NCBI GenBank assembly: GCA_946480125.1
Contig: CAMLIY010000116.1
Coordinates: 1-9,126 of the forward strand
From: an uncultured Asticcacaulis sp.
GTDB taxonomy: Bacteria; Pseudomonadota; Alphaproteobacteria; Caulobacterales; Caulobacteraceae
Direction: 5' to 3'
DNA: 9,126 bases
The notes under the pieces are model-generated. The model saw nothing but the letters and a program-made list of their open reading frames with translations, was not told the DNA's origin and made no database searches. Position 1 is the first letter of the stretch. Every line of letters begins with the position of its first letter. The position numbers and the translations under genes are program-made. This document shows, piece after piece, positions 1 through 6,999 of this stretch.

Positions 1-151
1 GGCTGTCGGCGCCATTGGCGAAGACCAGCACATTGACGCCGCGCGTCTCGAAATAACCCTTGTCATTCAGATGCAGGGGTTCAGCATTCGCCGCAGCCGT
101 TAGCATGACACCTGTGGCGACGGTCAGCATCAACCTGGTGAGATTACGCAT
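1..151 (-). CDS. Secreted protein, probable glycoside hydrolase (GH9-like N-terminus), partial
   Basis: Only the first 50 codons are in the window; the gene continues past the left edge. The start ATG (149-151) is preceded by an AGGGA Shine-Dalgarno at a usable distance. Residues 1-24 form a classic Sec signal peptide: basic MRNLTR, a hydrophobic core rich in L, V, T and A, and an AAANA cleavage site before EPLHLND. The mature start reads LHLNDKGYFETRGVNVLVFAN. From memory, this 'LNDKGYF...G(V/L)NV(L/M)VF' opening resembles the N-terminal Ig-like part of bacterial glycoside hydrolases of the GH9 type, so I infer a periplasmic or extracellular polysaccharide or oligosaccharide hydrolase. The catalytic domain cannot be seen, so the family call is tentative, while secretion is well supported. 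The gene has its own promoter and an operator-like palindrome in the 87 bp separating it from the cupin gene. Confidence 0.5.
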   Translation of the reverse strand, partial: MRNLTRLMLTVATGVMLTAAANAEPLHLNDKGYFETRGVNVLVFANGADS

Positions 152-174
152 GTTTCTTTTCCCTGTATATTTTT

Positions 175-190
175 ATGATAGCGGTAACAT
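175..190 (-). promoter_or_regulatory. LacI-type operator overlapping the -10 region
   Basis: The 16-bp sequence ATGTTACCGCTATCAT (minus strand) is an imperfect palindrome of the form ATGnTAnCGnTAnCAT with a central CG. This is the architecture of LacI/GalR-family operators. It is close to E. coli GntR-type sites and, as I recall it, to the Caulobacter XylR operator. It overlaps the predicted -10 hexamer, the expected position for repression by steric block. A related site with the same TGTTACCGCTA core lies upstream of the receptor gene at 7173-7186. No regulator gene is present in the window. Confidence 0.55.
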
Positions 191-213
191 ATTCTGTTGC
201 GCGAAACTGTCAA
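186..213 (-). promoter_or_regulatory. Sigma70-type promoter for the secreted hydrolase gene
   Basis: On the minus strand, a perfect -35 hexamer TTGACA (208-213) is followed by a 16-bp spacer and the -10-like hexamer TATGTT (186-191, 4 of 6 matches to TATAAT). The -10 lies about 35 bp before the start codon at 151, leaving a short untranslated leader with a good ribosome binding site. The position in the gap after the cupin gene indicates that the hydrolase can be transcribed independently of the upstream operon. The promoter is predicted from sequence only. Confidence 0.6.
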
Positions 214-238
214 CCGCATCTATTCAGGCCGATTTCGC

Positions 239-1270
239 TTATCGGTTCAGCTTGTTGAGCAGCATGGCGCGCAGCCGGCGGGCCTTCATGTCGTCCATAG
301 GACCGAGATTGCCACGGGCCTGTTCCGGCAGATGCGCGCAGGCCGTTTCGGCAGGACCGAAGATGTAATAGTCAAACAGTTCCCGCCACGCCGCCTTTTC
401 CGGCGCCGGCCGGTCGCGCAGAGACAACAGCGCGTGCAGCAGCGTATTCTGTGGCGTATCCATAAAGGCCGGCGATGTGTTCCACCAGTAATTGATCAGT
501 ATGTTAAACGGCTCCAGCGCTTCAACATGGTGCCACCACATGGCTGGATAAAACAGCACGTCGCCAGGTTCCAGCTCGGCCACCTGGCCAGCGGCCATCG
601 CCTCACGGAAGCGCGGATGACGCTCGAAATCCGGATTGGCAAAATCGACCATGCTGACCACCTGGCCGCCCGGCGTCGGTTCCAGTGGGCCGGGATAGAG
701 ATTATGCACCTGGTCCGGCGGAAAAAGCGTGAAGCGCCGCCGCCCGGCGACACAGACCGCCAGATTGTGTGACATATCGTAATGCGCCGTGGCCGTCGTG
801 CGGTTACCGATCCAGATGCTGGCCAGCGGCGGATGGGCGGCAAACATCGGGTGATTAAGCACAAGCTCATCGTGCGCGCGCAGCCCCGGCAGAAACAGGT
901 CGAGATCGGTCGAGCCAATATAAAACGACGGCGGATTCGGATCATCGAGATGTGCGTTTATCTGGTCGAGGGCCGCGCTGAGATCGCTCCGCCCGCCCTG
1001 AAAATTAAAGCCGGTGACATCTTCATTGTAGGCAAAACGGCCGCCCTGCGCCGGGTCGGCGACAAACAGCGTCACCGGCCGTCCCTGATAGAAGCCCTTC
1101 AGATAATTCATGGCCGTCTGCACTGACGCCAGTCCCGCCTGCACCAGCGGCCAATCGCGCGCCACGCCTTTCATGATGACCGGCGCCTGCATGGCCATCA
1201 GGTCATCATAGGGTATCTGATCCGGCGCGATGCCGGTGACAGTCCGGGTTCTGGCGATGACGCCCGACAT
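239..1270 (-). CDS. JmjC-like cupin protein (Cupin_8 / Pass1-related), putative Fe(II)/2-oxoglutarate oxygenase
   Basis: This 343-aa protein has no signal peptide and is probably cytoplasmic. The cupin-like double-stranded beta-helix core spans roughly residues 110-265. The metal-binding signature is visible: HYD at 163-165 (the HxD pair) and a distal His in the WWHHV segment (247 or 248), after the typical EPGDVLFYP strand (233-242). N-terminal features are a 'PVIMKGVARDWP' segment (30-41) and SFYIGS (115-120), as in FIH-like cupin_8 proteins. Members of this superfamily include Fe(II)/2-oxoglutarate hydroxylases of protein side chains, but the substrate of this bacterial subgroup ('Pass1-related' in Xanthomonas annotations) is not established. 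The start ATG lies 4 bp after the SapC stop, with CAGGGAG as ribosome binding site overlapping the SapC 3' end, so translation is probably coupled. It is the last gene of the halogenase-SapC-cupin operon. The family call is secure; hydroxylase activity is an inference. Confidence 0.85.
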   Translation of the reverse strand: MSGVIARTRTVTGIAPDQIPYDDLMAMQAPVIMKGVARDWPLVQAGLASVQTAMNYLKGFYQGRPVTLFVADPAQGGRFAYNEDVTGFNFQGGRSDLSAALDQINAHLDDPNPPSFYIGSTDLDLFLPGLRAHDELVLNHPMFAAHPPLASIWIGNRTTATAHYDMSHNLAVCVAGRRRFTLFPPDQVHNLYPGPLEPTPGGQVVSMVDFANPDFERHPRFREAMAAGQVAELEPGDVLFYPAMWWHHVEALEPFNILINYWWNTSPAFMDTPQNTLLHALLSLRDRPAPEKAAWRELFDYYIFGPAETACAHLPEQARGNLGPMDDMKARRLRAMLLNKLNR

Positions 1271-1274
1271 GCCG

Positions 1275-2012
1275 TCAGGCTCCCTGCTTTTTGCGCGTCT
1301 TGAGCGTGATCAGATGCGGCATATTGCCGAGCGAGGCCAGCACTTGAAAAGCCAGAGCCAGATAACCGTTTGCATTGAGACTGGCGAGGCTTGCGCCCCC
1401 CAATTGTGCCAGTGCGTCTCCGTTGATACTGAAGAGGTCGGGGATATCGTAACCCGTGGAATCGTCGATCTGGACATCAAGCTTGACCGGCATCACAAGA
1501 CCGGCATCCAGCCAGGCCGCAAAAATGCTGTCATTCAGTTCCAGTCCGCCGTGAAGCGTACGCAAAACGCGGAGGTAATGCTCCAGAACCGGGGCATTGC
1601 CTCCGTGCGGCAGGAACAAAGGCTCGCCCTCGCTCCGGCTAAGACGTGGATGGGCAGGATCCACCAGCATCACGGGGCCGCCGGCCGCATCGCCATCGCG
1701 AAGGCCCAGCAGGAAGGGCCCGCGCGCCTGCTCGGCCGGCACGTAACGGGCATTCCAGCCATTGCCGTCAAGGAACAGGTTCTCATCACGATCAAAGCCG
1801 AGCAGGGCTATAGCGTAAAAGGCTCCCTGCTCATTACGGCGGAAAAAGATGGGATATTCGCGCTGAACCTCGGCAAACTCGTTCGGAAAGATACGAACCT
1901 GATTGATAGCATCTCCCAGAGCCGCAGACTGACCGGTAATGATACGCAGGTCATTATGCGCGATATTGTCGAGAAGCACAGGTTTAGGGTTTTCCATGAT
2001 CGTCAGGTCCAT
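1275..2012 (-). CDS. SapC family protein
   Basis: This protein of up to 245 aa matches the SapC family (PF07277) in length and pattern. The features are LLDNIAHNDLRI near the N-terminus (13-24), FPNEFAEVQREYPIFFR (42-58), the LDGNGWNARYVPAEQARGPF segment (81-100), and YDIPDLFSINGDALAQL (188-204). The family is named after a Campylobacter S-layer-associated gene, but it has no firmly assigned biochemical role. In Proteobacteria it repeatedly lies beside TonB-dependent receptors and flavin halogenases, as here. No signal peptide or membrane segment is evident, and the C-terminus is basic (KTRKK). The gene begins 15 bp after the halogenase stop. The outermost ATG (2012) has no recognisable Shine-Dalgarno. 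The internal ATG at 1997, giving MENPKPVLLDN, has a weak GGA 10 nt upstream and fits the usual family start as well, so the protein may be 240 aa. Confidence 0.88.
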   Translation of the reverse strand: MDLTIMENPKPVLLDNIAHNDLRIITGQSAALGDAINQVRIFPNEFAEVQREYPIFFRRNEQGAFYAIALLGFDRDENLFLDGNGWNARYVPAEQARGPFLLGLRDGDAAGGPVMLVDPAHPRLSRSEGEPLFLPHGGNAPVLEHYLRVLRTLHGGLELNDSIFAAWLDAGLVMPVKLDVQIDDSTGYDIPDLFSINGDALAQLGGASLASLNANGYLALAFQVLASLGNMPHLITLKTRKKQGA

Positions 2013-2027
2013 ATGCAGAAGCGTATT

Positions 2028-3518
2028 TTAAACTATAGCCGTTGGGCAGTATTGCTTCAGAAAAGCATCGTGAGGGGTCATACTGGCAACGGCGTGATCT
2101 ATAGTGGCTTTCAATCCGTCAAAAGCCTGCGTCATTTCGGTCTTATTCATCAGGGCGCCCAGGCGATGCCATCCCTTTGGTTCAAGGCGTTGGCCAAGCA
2201 TGACCTGCACCCACGAATCTGTCCGGAACAACTCTCCCGGTTCCTGATAGGCCGTGCCTGACTCGCGGAACAGATCGATGCGCGCCTGTAAAGAATCCGG
2301 GACATCCATGTTTTGGCTTTCCCGCCAGAAAGCGCTGTCGGTACTCTCAGTCAGCTTATAGTGCAAAATAACAAAATCGCGGGCGTATTCCGCCTCTCGA
2401 TCGGACAACTCATTATAACGCTTCACTAGGCCGTCATTGATGCCAAAAAACGGAAAATTCTGCACAAGATTCAGAACCGCTTTCTGGAACAGGTGAATGC
2501 TGGTCGACTCAAGCGGTTCGATAAATCCGCTGGACAAGCCCATCGCCACGCAGTTCTTGTTCCAGATCTTCTTGCGCCGGCCCGTTTTATATTTAATCAC
2601 CCTGGGGGTGTTCAGCATTGGTGCATCCAGGCTTGCTGTCAGGAGGGCATGCGCCTCATCATCCGACATATGGGCGCTGCAATACACCAGGCCGTTGCCG
2701 ACACGGCTTTGCAGCGGAATGCGCCAGCGCCATCCGGCCGTATGCGCGATCACTTTCGTATAGGGCAAAGGGGCGCCGGCCGAATGCGTTTGCACGGCCA
2801 AGGCTCTGTCCGTGCGAATCCAGTGGCTCCAGTCCTCATAGCCGGTCTGCAGGGTTTCCTCGATCAGCAGCCCCCGGAAGCCGGTGCAGTCGATGAACAG
2901 ATCACCTTCAATCACCTCTCCGCTCGCCAGGGTCACGGAGGTTATAAAGCCTGTTTCAGCCTGTTGCTGAACGCTGACAATCTGGCCTTCCTGCCGTTTG
3001 ACGCCGGACTCTTCGCTGAGCTTGCGCAGGTACTGGCCATAGAGAACGGCGTCCAGGTGATAGGCATAATTGATCGGCAGATTCTTATGCAGTTGAAACT
3101 TGCCGGCCATCGCCGCTTTCGTTTCCAGGCTGTAATCATCCAGTGAACCGCCCAACCCCATGGCGCGGCCTTCAAGCCAGATATTATAAAAATGCGCCAT
3201 CCACGGCGATTTTCCGAGTGTGCCGAAAGAGTGAAAATACTTGTCACCCTCGCGCGCCCAGTTCTCAAAGTCTATTCCGAGTTTGAAGGTGGCCCCCGTC
3301 TCGCGCATAAACGCCTGTTCGTCCACCCCGATAAGATGGTGAAAAGCCCGCACGGTGGGGATGGTCGATTCACCGACCCCGATGATGCCAATGTCCGCCG
3401 ATTCAATCAGGGTAATATCAATCACCGTACCCAGCAGGCGTGACAAAGCCGCGGCGGCGCACCAGCCTGCGGTTCCACCACCGGCGATCACAACCTTTTT
3501 TATCACCTGTGCATTCAT
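2028..3518 (-). CDS. Flavin-dependent tryptophan halogenase family protein
   Basis: This 496-aa protein belongs to the tryptophan halogenase family (PF04820), which uses FADH2, O2 and halide to make hypohalous acid for electrophilic halogenation of aromatic rings. Visible signatures are the N-terminal FAD-binding GGGTAGW (13-19), GVGEST (47-52), the catalytic lysine in TFKLG at position 79 (the same number as K79 of PrnA), the diagnostic WRWRIP motif (263-268), and the GFIEPLESTSIH segment (331-342) that holds flavin and halide. All of these are intact, so the enzyme looks catalytically competent. It would need a separate flavin reductase, and none is encoded here. Homologues from Brevundimonas (BrvH) and Xanthomonas have been reported to brominate indole-type substrates; the native substrate of this clade is unknown. 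The start ATG (3516-3518) follows a GAGG ribosome binding site. The gene heads the trio with SapC and cupin and lies just behind the terminator that follows the receptor gene. Confidence 0.92.
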   Translation of the reverse strand: MNAQVIKKVVIAGGGTAGWCAAAALSRLLGTVIDITLIESADIGIIGVGESTIPTVRAFHHLIGVDEQAFMRETGATFKLGIDFENWAREGDKYFHSFGTLGKSPWMAHFYNIWLEGRAMGLGGSLDDYSLETKAAMAGKFQLHKNLPINYAYHLDAVLYGQYLRKLSEESGVKRQEGQIVSVQQQAETGFITSVTLASGEVIEGDLFIDCTGFRGLLIEETLQTGYEDWSHWIRTDRALAVQTHSAGAPLPYTKVIAHTAGWRWRIPLQSRVGNGLVYCSAHMSDDEAHALLTASLDAPMLNTPRVIKYKTGRRKKIWNKNCVAMGLSSGFIEPLESTSIHLFQKAVLNLVQNFPFFGINDGLVKRYNELSDREAEYARDFVILHYKLTESTDSAFWRESQNMDVPDSLQARIDLFRESGTAYQEPGELFRTDSWVQVMLGQRLEPKGWHRLGALMNKTEMTQAFDGLKATIDHAVASMTPHDAFLKQYCPTAIV

Positions 3519-3555
3519 CTGCCTGCCTCTTCATTCGCATGATTGCCGTCATTAG

Positions 3556-3591
3556 AAAAAAAAGGAAGGCCGCATTGTTATGCGGCCTTCC
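3556..3591 (-). terminator. Rho-independent terminator after the TonB-dependent receptor gene
   Basis: On the minus strand, a perfect 12-bp stem GGAAGGCCGCAT / ATGCGGCCTTCC with a 4-nt AACA loop is followed directly by eight T residues (3556-3563 as A on the plus strand). This is a textbook intrinsic terminator, 24 bp beyond the receptor stop codon. Only 37 bp separate its T-tract from the halogenase start codon, and I see no promoter there. It therefore probably acts as a partial terminator that lowers downstream expression relative to the receptor. Confidence 0.93.
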
Positions 3592-3615
3592 CCTCAAGTT
3601 AAACCTGTATCGGGT

Positions 3616-6600
3616 TTAGAACTTGTAACGCAGACCCACATCATAACGTGTATCAAGTTCTTGATACATGACAACATCGGTCGGTACGCGGATATATTGT
3701 ACCAGATGCTCCTTGTTGATGTTCAGCGCTTCGAATGTCAGCATGAGGTTCGGCGTGATCTCGTAGTTCAGGGTTGCATCCCACTGGCCAAAGGCCGCGA
3801 CATAACGACCACCGTTTTGCGAGGCATTGGCCTGGGCCAGATACTTGTCGCGCCAGTTGTACACGATCCGGCCTTCGAAGCCGTACTTCTCATAGATACC
3901 CGTGATGTTGTAGGTATTGCTGAGGCCTTCCAGAGCAAACTGGTTGCTGCCGAGCGGATCAGCGCCATCATCGAGGGCAACGTCACCGTTAACCGTGGTG
4001 CCGCTGGCGGCGATACCGAAGCCGGTGTCACCGAAGAAGTGCTGGATCGCAAACTCGAAGCCGTCAATATTTGCGGTTTGGTTATTGACCGGCTGCGACA
4101 GGGTGAAGGTGGCCATAGGATCGCTGCTGTTGCTGACGACCTTCCAGTTCGGATTGGCCCACAGATAGACCGACAGCGCGTCGATATCCGCAGACACATG
4201 GCCGTCAGGTGCCGTGCGGCTGTTCCACTGGGCCACCGCCGTCGCCACATCCCCACCGGCCTGATCGATCAGGATCGTCATGGCTGACAGGTTATTGGTG
4301 TTGGTGGAAGCGCCAAGGCCTTGCAGCGCCGTCACGGCTGCCCCCGAACGTGTACCGGGCTGGCCGGAGGCCGGATCGGTTATGCCGAACAGACCAGTGC
4401 GGGTCGTGCCATTGCCGACGAAGTTTTGCACGGACTTGCGATAATAGCCCAGCGAAACATAGCTGTTCCGGCCATAGTACCATTCACCCGAGAGATCGAA
4501 GTTTTTCGACACGAGCGGCTTCAGAGCGGGGTTACCCGAAGAAGCCGTATAGATACCGCTGTTATAGCTGGCATCGCCTGGCGCATTCACCCCGGTCGTT
4601 GCATACATCTGGCTGTATTGCGGGCGGGCATCGGTCATCGATAGCGACATCCGGCCGATGAAATCGTCAGTGACGTTCAGCGCCATATCGATGCTTGGCA
4701 ACCAGTTGCTGTAATGCGACTCTACAGCATACGGCTGAACATCAGCGCCCTGAACAACCGAGAAGTTGTTCTTCTGATCCCAGCGCAGGCCAGTCGGGAT
4801 GTTCTGATAAGCGGTCACCTTGACATTGGTATCTTCGTAACGCACGCCGCCCAAAATTTTCAACGGACGCGACAGAACTTCGGTCTTGAGCGAGTACTGC
4901 ACGTAGGCCGCGCTCACCTTTTCTTCAACTTCGTTATGAGCGAAGCCATTGAGGTTTGGCGTGTTGGCCTTGGCATTTCCCGTTACGCCGTTGGTCACAA
5001 CATTCTGGAAAGCCGCGCCGCTGCCATAATAGGCCTTCAGACCGTTATAGGCATCGACGGCGTTAAAGCGATAAGCCGTGCCGTCAGCCGTAGGCATATC
5101 GACCGAGGTAAACTGGCAGGACAGGCAGAAAGCCTTGATATCCTGAGTGCCATACTTCTGGATGTCTCCAGGGTTGAGACCACCCCAGTCACCAAACTGC
5201 GCCTGATAGCTGTTGAACGCGGATTCATTCACGTTCTTGTAGGCATCGACGCCGAAGCTCAGCTTGTTGCTGTCGTTGATTTGATAGGTAGCATCAAATT
5301 TCGCCTGCTGAATCTCGTCGGTTTGGCTTGAGAAGTTCTGATTGCTGTAACCCGAGGCAATAGAGGCGATGTCCTGTTTGCCGGTCACCGACTTACTTGG
5401 GTCAAGCGTGACATTCTGGATCGGCGCCGCCAGTTCACCAAAGGTCGTTGTGTTAGACTTCACATAGGTCTGGGCCGCACTGACGGTATCTGACGACGAG
5501 CCGTCCGGATTGTTGCCCTCGGAAGTGGATTTAGAACTCGACACATCGGCCGACAGAGTCCAGCTGTCGTTCGGGTGATACTTAACATTCAGGCCGGTCG
5601 ACTGGATGGTCGACTGCACGGCGCGCAGTTCGTTTTCGTAACCCTGGTCCTTGCCGGTCGGGATCGTGTCGGTAGCCGAAATCGCCGAGCTGACGATCGG
5701 ATTGCCGTCAAACGTAATCGCAGCGTAGGGGCTGCGCGAAAACCAGTTGGTCAGTTCGGAGCGGGCTTCCTGCGCCTCGGTGTGCGTGTACAGGGTGTTG
5801 GCCGTAACCGTCAGGTCCTCGGTCGGATTCCAGCGCAGCGTAGCGGCGACGTTGGAACGCTTCAGCTCGTTTTCGGCGTAGGTCAGACGGCTATCCGTCG
5901 GCACCGCGATCAACTGATCCGGGTTGGTCGGTGCATTGGTGATGTTGGCCGCCGCAGGCGCCTGGCCGGTCGTCAGCCAATTTGCGTAGGTTTGAACATT
6001 CCAGGCATTGACCGTGTCCGAGCGCGTCGAGCCGGTTTTTTCCTGATATGAGCCAAAGAGGGCGACACCAAAATTGCTGCTGTCATTGGTCCACTGATAG
6101 GCGCCGGAGATTTCAGGCGTGACGGACTTCTTGTCCAGAACCGTGCCGAGGCCGGGGTTATCGGTTGTCAGCGCCTTGACCGTGAAGCTGCCCTTCGAAC
6201 CCGAATGGAGAAGCGGCTGCAGGGTGGCGATATTGATCGTGGCGCCGATGCCGCCGGAATTCAGGTCGGCGCGGCCGGTCTTGTAGACCTGAACCGCCGA
6301 CACACCATCCGATGCGATATTGCTGAAATCAAACGCGCGGGTATTGCCCTGGTTGCCGTCAGCGCCTTGACCGCCGCCGATGACGCCAATGGTCGAAGCC
6401 GGCATGATGCGGCCATCGACGGTCGTCATGTTGTAGCCGGGACCAAAACCACGAACAGTAATTTGCTGGCCTTCGCCGTTGACGCGGTTGATCGACACGC
6501 CGGTAACGCGTTGCAGCGAATCGGCCAGGTTGGTGTCAGGATATTTGCCGACATCTTCGGCAGAAATACCGTCGACCACACCGTCGGCGTTCTTCTTGAT

Positions 6601-6801
6601 GTTCATCGAACGCTGCAGCGAACCGCGGATGCCGGTGACGACAACCACGGTGCCGTCGTCTACGGCCGGAGCGGCGGGCGCCGCTGCATCCTGCGCGAAC
6701 GAAGGTGCGGCGATCGCGCACAGAGACAGCGTCGATACGCCGCCCAGGAACGCGGTACGCAACAGACCACCTGCCCGCTTACCTTTTACTTTACTCGTCA
6801 T
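3616..6801 (-). CDS. TonB-dependent receptor, Xanthomonas/Caulobacter family
   Basis: This 1061-aa outer-membrane receptor would import a ligand using TonB-ExbBD energy. The N-terminus MTSKVKGKRAGGLL leads into a hydrophobic signal peptide with likely cleavage at SFA|QD (after residue 36). A TonB-box-like VVVVTGI lies at 52-58. The plug carries AEDVGKYPDTNLADSLQRVTG (81-101), ITVRGFGPGYN (114-124) and GGIGATINIAT (183-193), all characteristic of the TonB-Xanth-Caul family. The beta-barrel fills the rest and ends in the terminal aromatic motif GLRYKF, as expected for BAM-dependent insertion. The only two cysteines of the mature protein form a CLSC motif (559-562). The start at 6801 is chosen over an in-frame TTG at 6846 because GGGAGGA lies 6 nt upstream and the signal peptide starts naturally there. 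The ligand is unknown; neighbours suggest a carbohydrate or a glycosylated aromatic. A terminator follows the gene, and a long regulatory region precedes it. Confidence 0.95.
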   Translation of the reverse strand: MTSKVKGKRAGGLLRTAFLGGVSTLSLCAIAAPSFAQDAAAPAAPAVDDGTVVVVTGIRGSLQRSMNIKKNADGVVDGISAEDVGKYPDTNLADSLQRVTGVSINRVNGEGQQITVRGFGPGYNMTTVDGRIMPASTIGVIGGGQGADGNQGNTRAFDFSNIASDGVSAVQVYKTGRADLNSGGIGATINIATLQPLLHSGSKGSFTVKALTTDNPGLGTVLDKKSVTPEISGAYQWTNDSSNFGVALFGSYQEKTGSTRSDTVNAWNVQTYANWLTTGQAPAAANITNAPTNPDQLIAVPTDSRLTYAENELKRSNVAATLRWNPTEDLTVTANTLYTHTEAQEARSELTNWFSRSPYAAITFDGNPIVSSAISATDTIPTGKDQGYENELRAVQSTIQSTGLNVKYHPNDSWTLSADVSSSKSTSEGNNPDGSSSDTVSAAQTYVKSNTTTFGELAAPIQNVTLDPSKSVTGKQDIASIASGYSNQNFSSQTDEIQQAKFDATYQINDSNKLSFGVDAYKNVNESAFNSYQAQFGDWGGLNPGDIQKYGTQDIKAFCLSCQFTSVDMPTADGTAYRFNAVDAYNGLKAYYGSGAAFQNVVTNGVTGNAKANTPNLNGFAHNEVEEKVSAAYVQYSLKTEVLSRPLKILGGVRYEDTNVKVTAYQNIPTGLRWDQKNNFSVVQGADVQPYAVESHYSNWLPSIDMALNVTDDFIGRMSLSMTDARPQYSQMYATTGVNAPGDASYNSGIYTASSGNPALKPLVSKNFDLSGEWYYGRNSYVSLGYYRKSVQNFVGNGTTRTGLFGITDPASGQPGTRSGAAVTALQGLGASTNTNNLSAMTILIDQAGGDVATAVAQWNSRTAPDGHVSADIDALSVYLWANPNWKVVSNSSDPMATFTLSQPVNNQTANIDGFEFAIQHFFGDTGFGIAASGTTVNGDVALDDGADPLGSNQFALEGLSNTYNITGIYEKYGFEGRIVYNWRDKYLAQANASQNGGRYVAAFGQWDATLNYEITPNLMLTFEALNINKEHLVQYIRVPTDVVMYQELDTRYDVGLRYKF

Positions 6802-6807
6802 ATTGTA

Positions 6808-6814
6808 TCCTCCC
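6808..6814 (-). promoter_or_regulatory. Shine-Dalgarno deciding the receptor start
   Basis: GGGAGGA on the minus strand lies 6 nt before the ATG at 6801. It is the strongest ribosome binding site seen in the window and lies inside the reading frame that would begin at the upstream TTG (6846). It therefore argues for initiation at 6801 and for high translation of the receptor. Confidence 0.85.
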
Positions 6815-6848
6815 AACGTGGTTTTTTTATAATCGATGCGGCTCAAGC

Positions 6849-6918
6849 CTGCATTGGCAGATCCTGAGCAGCAGACACAGTTTATCTCCCTGCATTAGCC
6901 AGAACCCTGCCAATACAG
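6849..6918 (-). promoter_or_regulatory. Three related inverted/direct repeats in the receptor leader (possible alternative RNA stems)
   Basis: In transcription order these are: A, CTGTATTGGCAG (6907-6918); B, CTGGCTAATGCAG (6890-6902); C, CTGCCAATGCAG (6849-6860). A pairs with C over 12 positions with one G-U wobble. A also pairs with the adjacent B over 12 positions with one bulged G and two wobbles across a GGTT loop. The A:B and A:C structures exclude one another. C ends about 35 nt before the Shine-Dalgarno. The repeats are direct observations; an RNA switch role is inference, and they could instead be DNA binding sites. Confidence 0.4.
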
Positions 6919-6999
6919 CGAAGCCTTAAAGGTTATTACGGTGCCAGAACGGAGCAAGCCTCCGCGTCAGCGCAATCCCCTGCTCTGCCCAAAGAGACC

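Noticed and set aside
228..246. CCGAT/ATCGG hairpin over the cupin stop codon as a terminator
   Set aside because: The stem is only 5 bp and no T-tract follows on the minus strand, so intrinsic termination is not supported.
1230..2261. Long plus-strand open frame (343 codons) antisense to the SapC gene and the halogenase 3' end
   Set aside because: It is a frame shadow of the GC-rich coding on the other strand; its translation shows no domain, and the minus-strand genes are recognisable families.
3600..3617. AAACC/GGTTT inverted repeat at the receptor stop codon
   Set aside because: It is short and without a T-tract; the strong terminator immediately downstream explains transcript ending.
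3580..5331. Several plus-strand open frames antisense to the receptor gene
   Set aside because: Their translations show no recognisable domain, they have no supporting start signals, and the opposite strand encodes an unambiguous TonB-dependent receptor.
6802..6846. 15-codon N-terminal extension of the receptor starting at TTG 6846
   Set aside because: The strong GGGAGGA at 6808-6814 lies inside the extension and serves ATG 6801; the signal peptide begins naturally at 6801.
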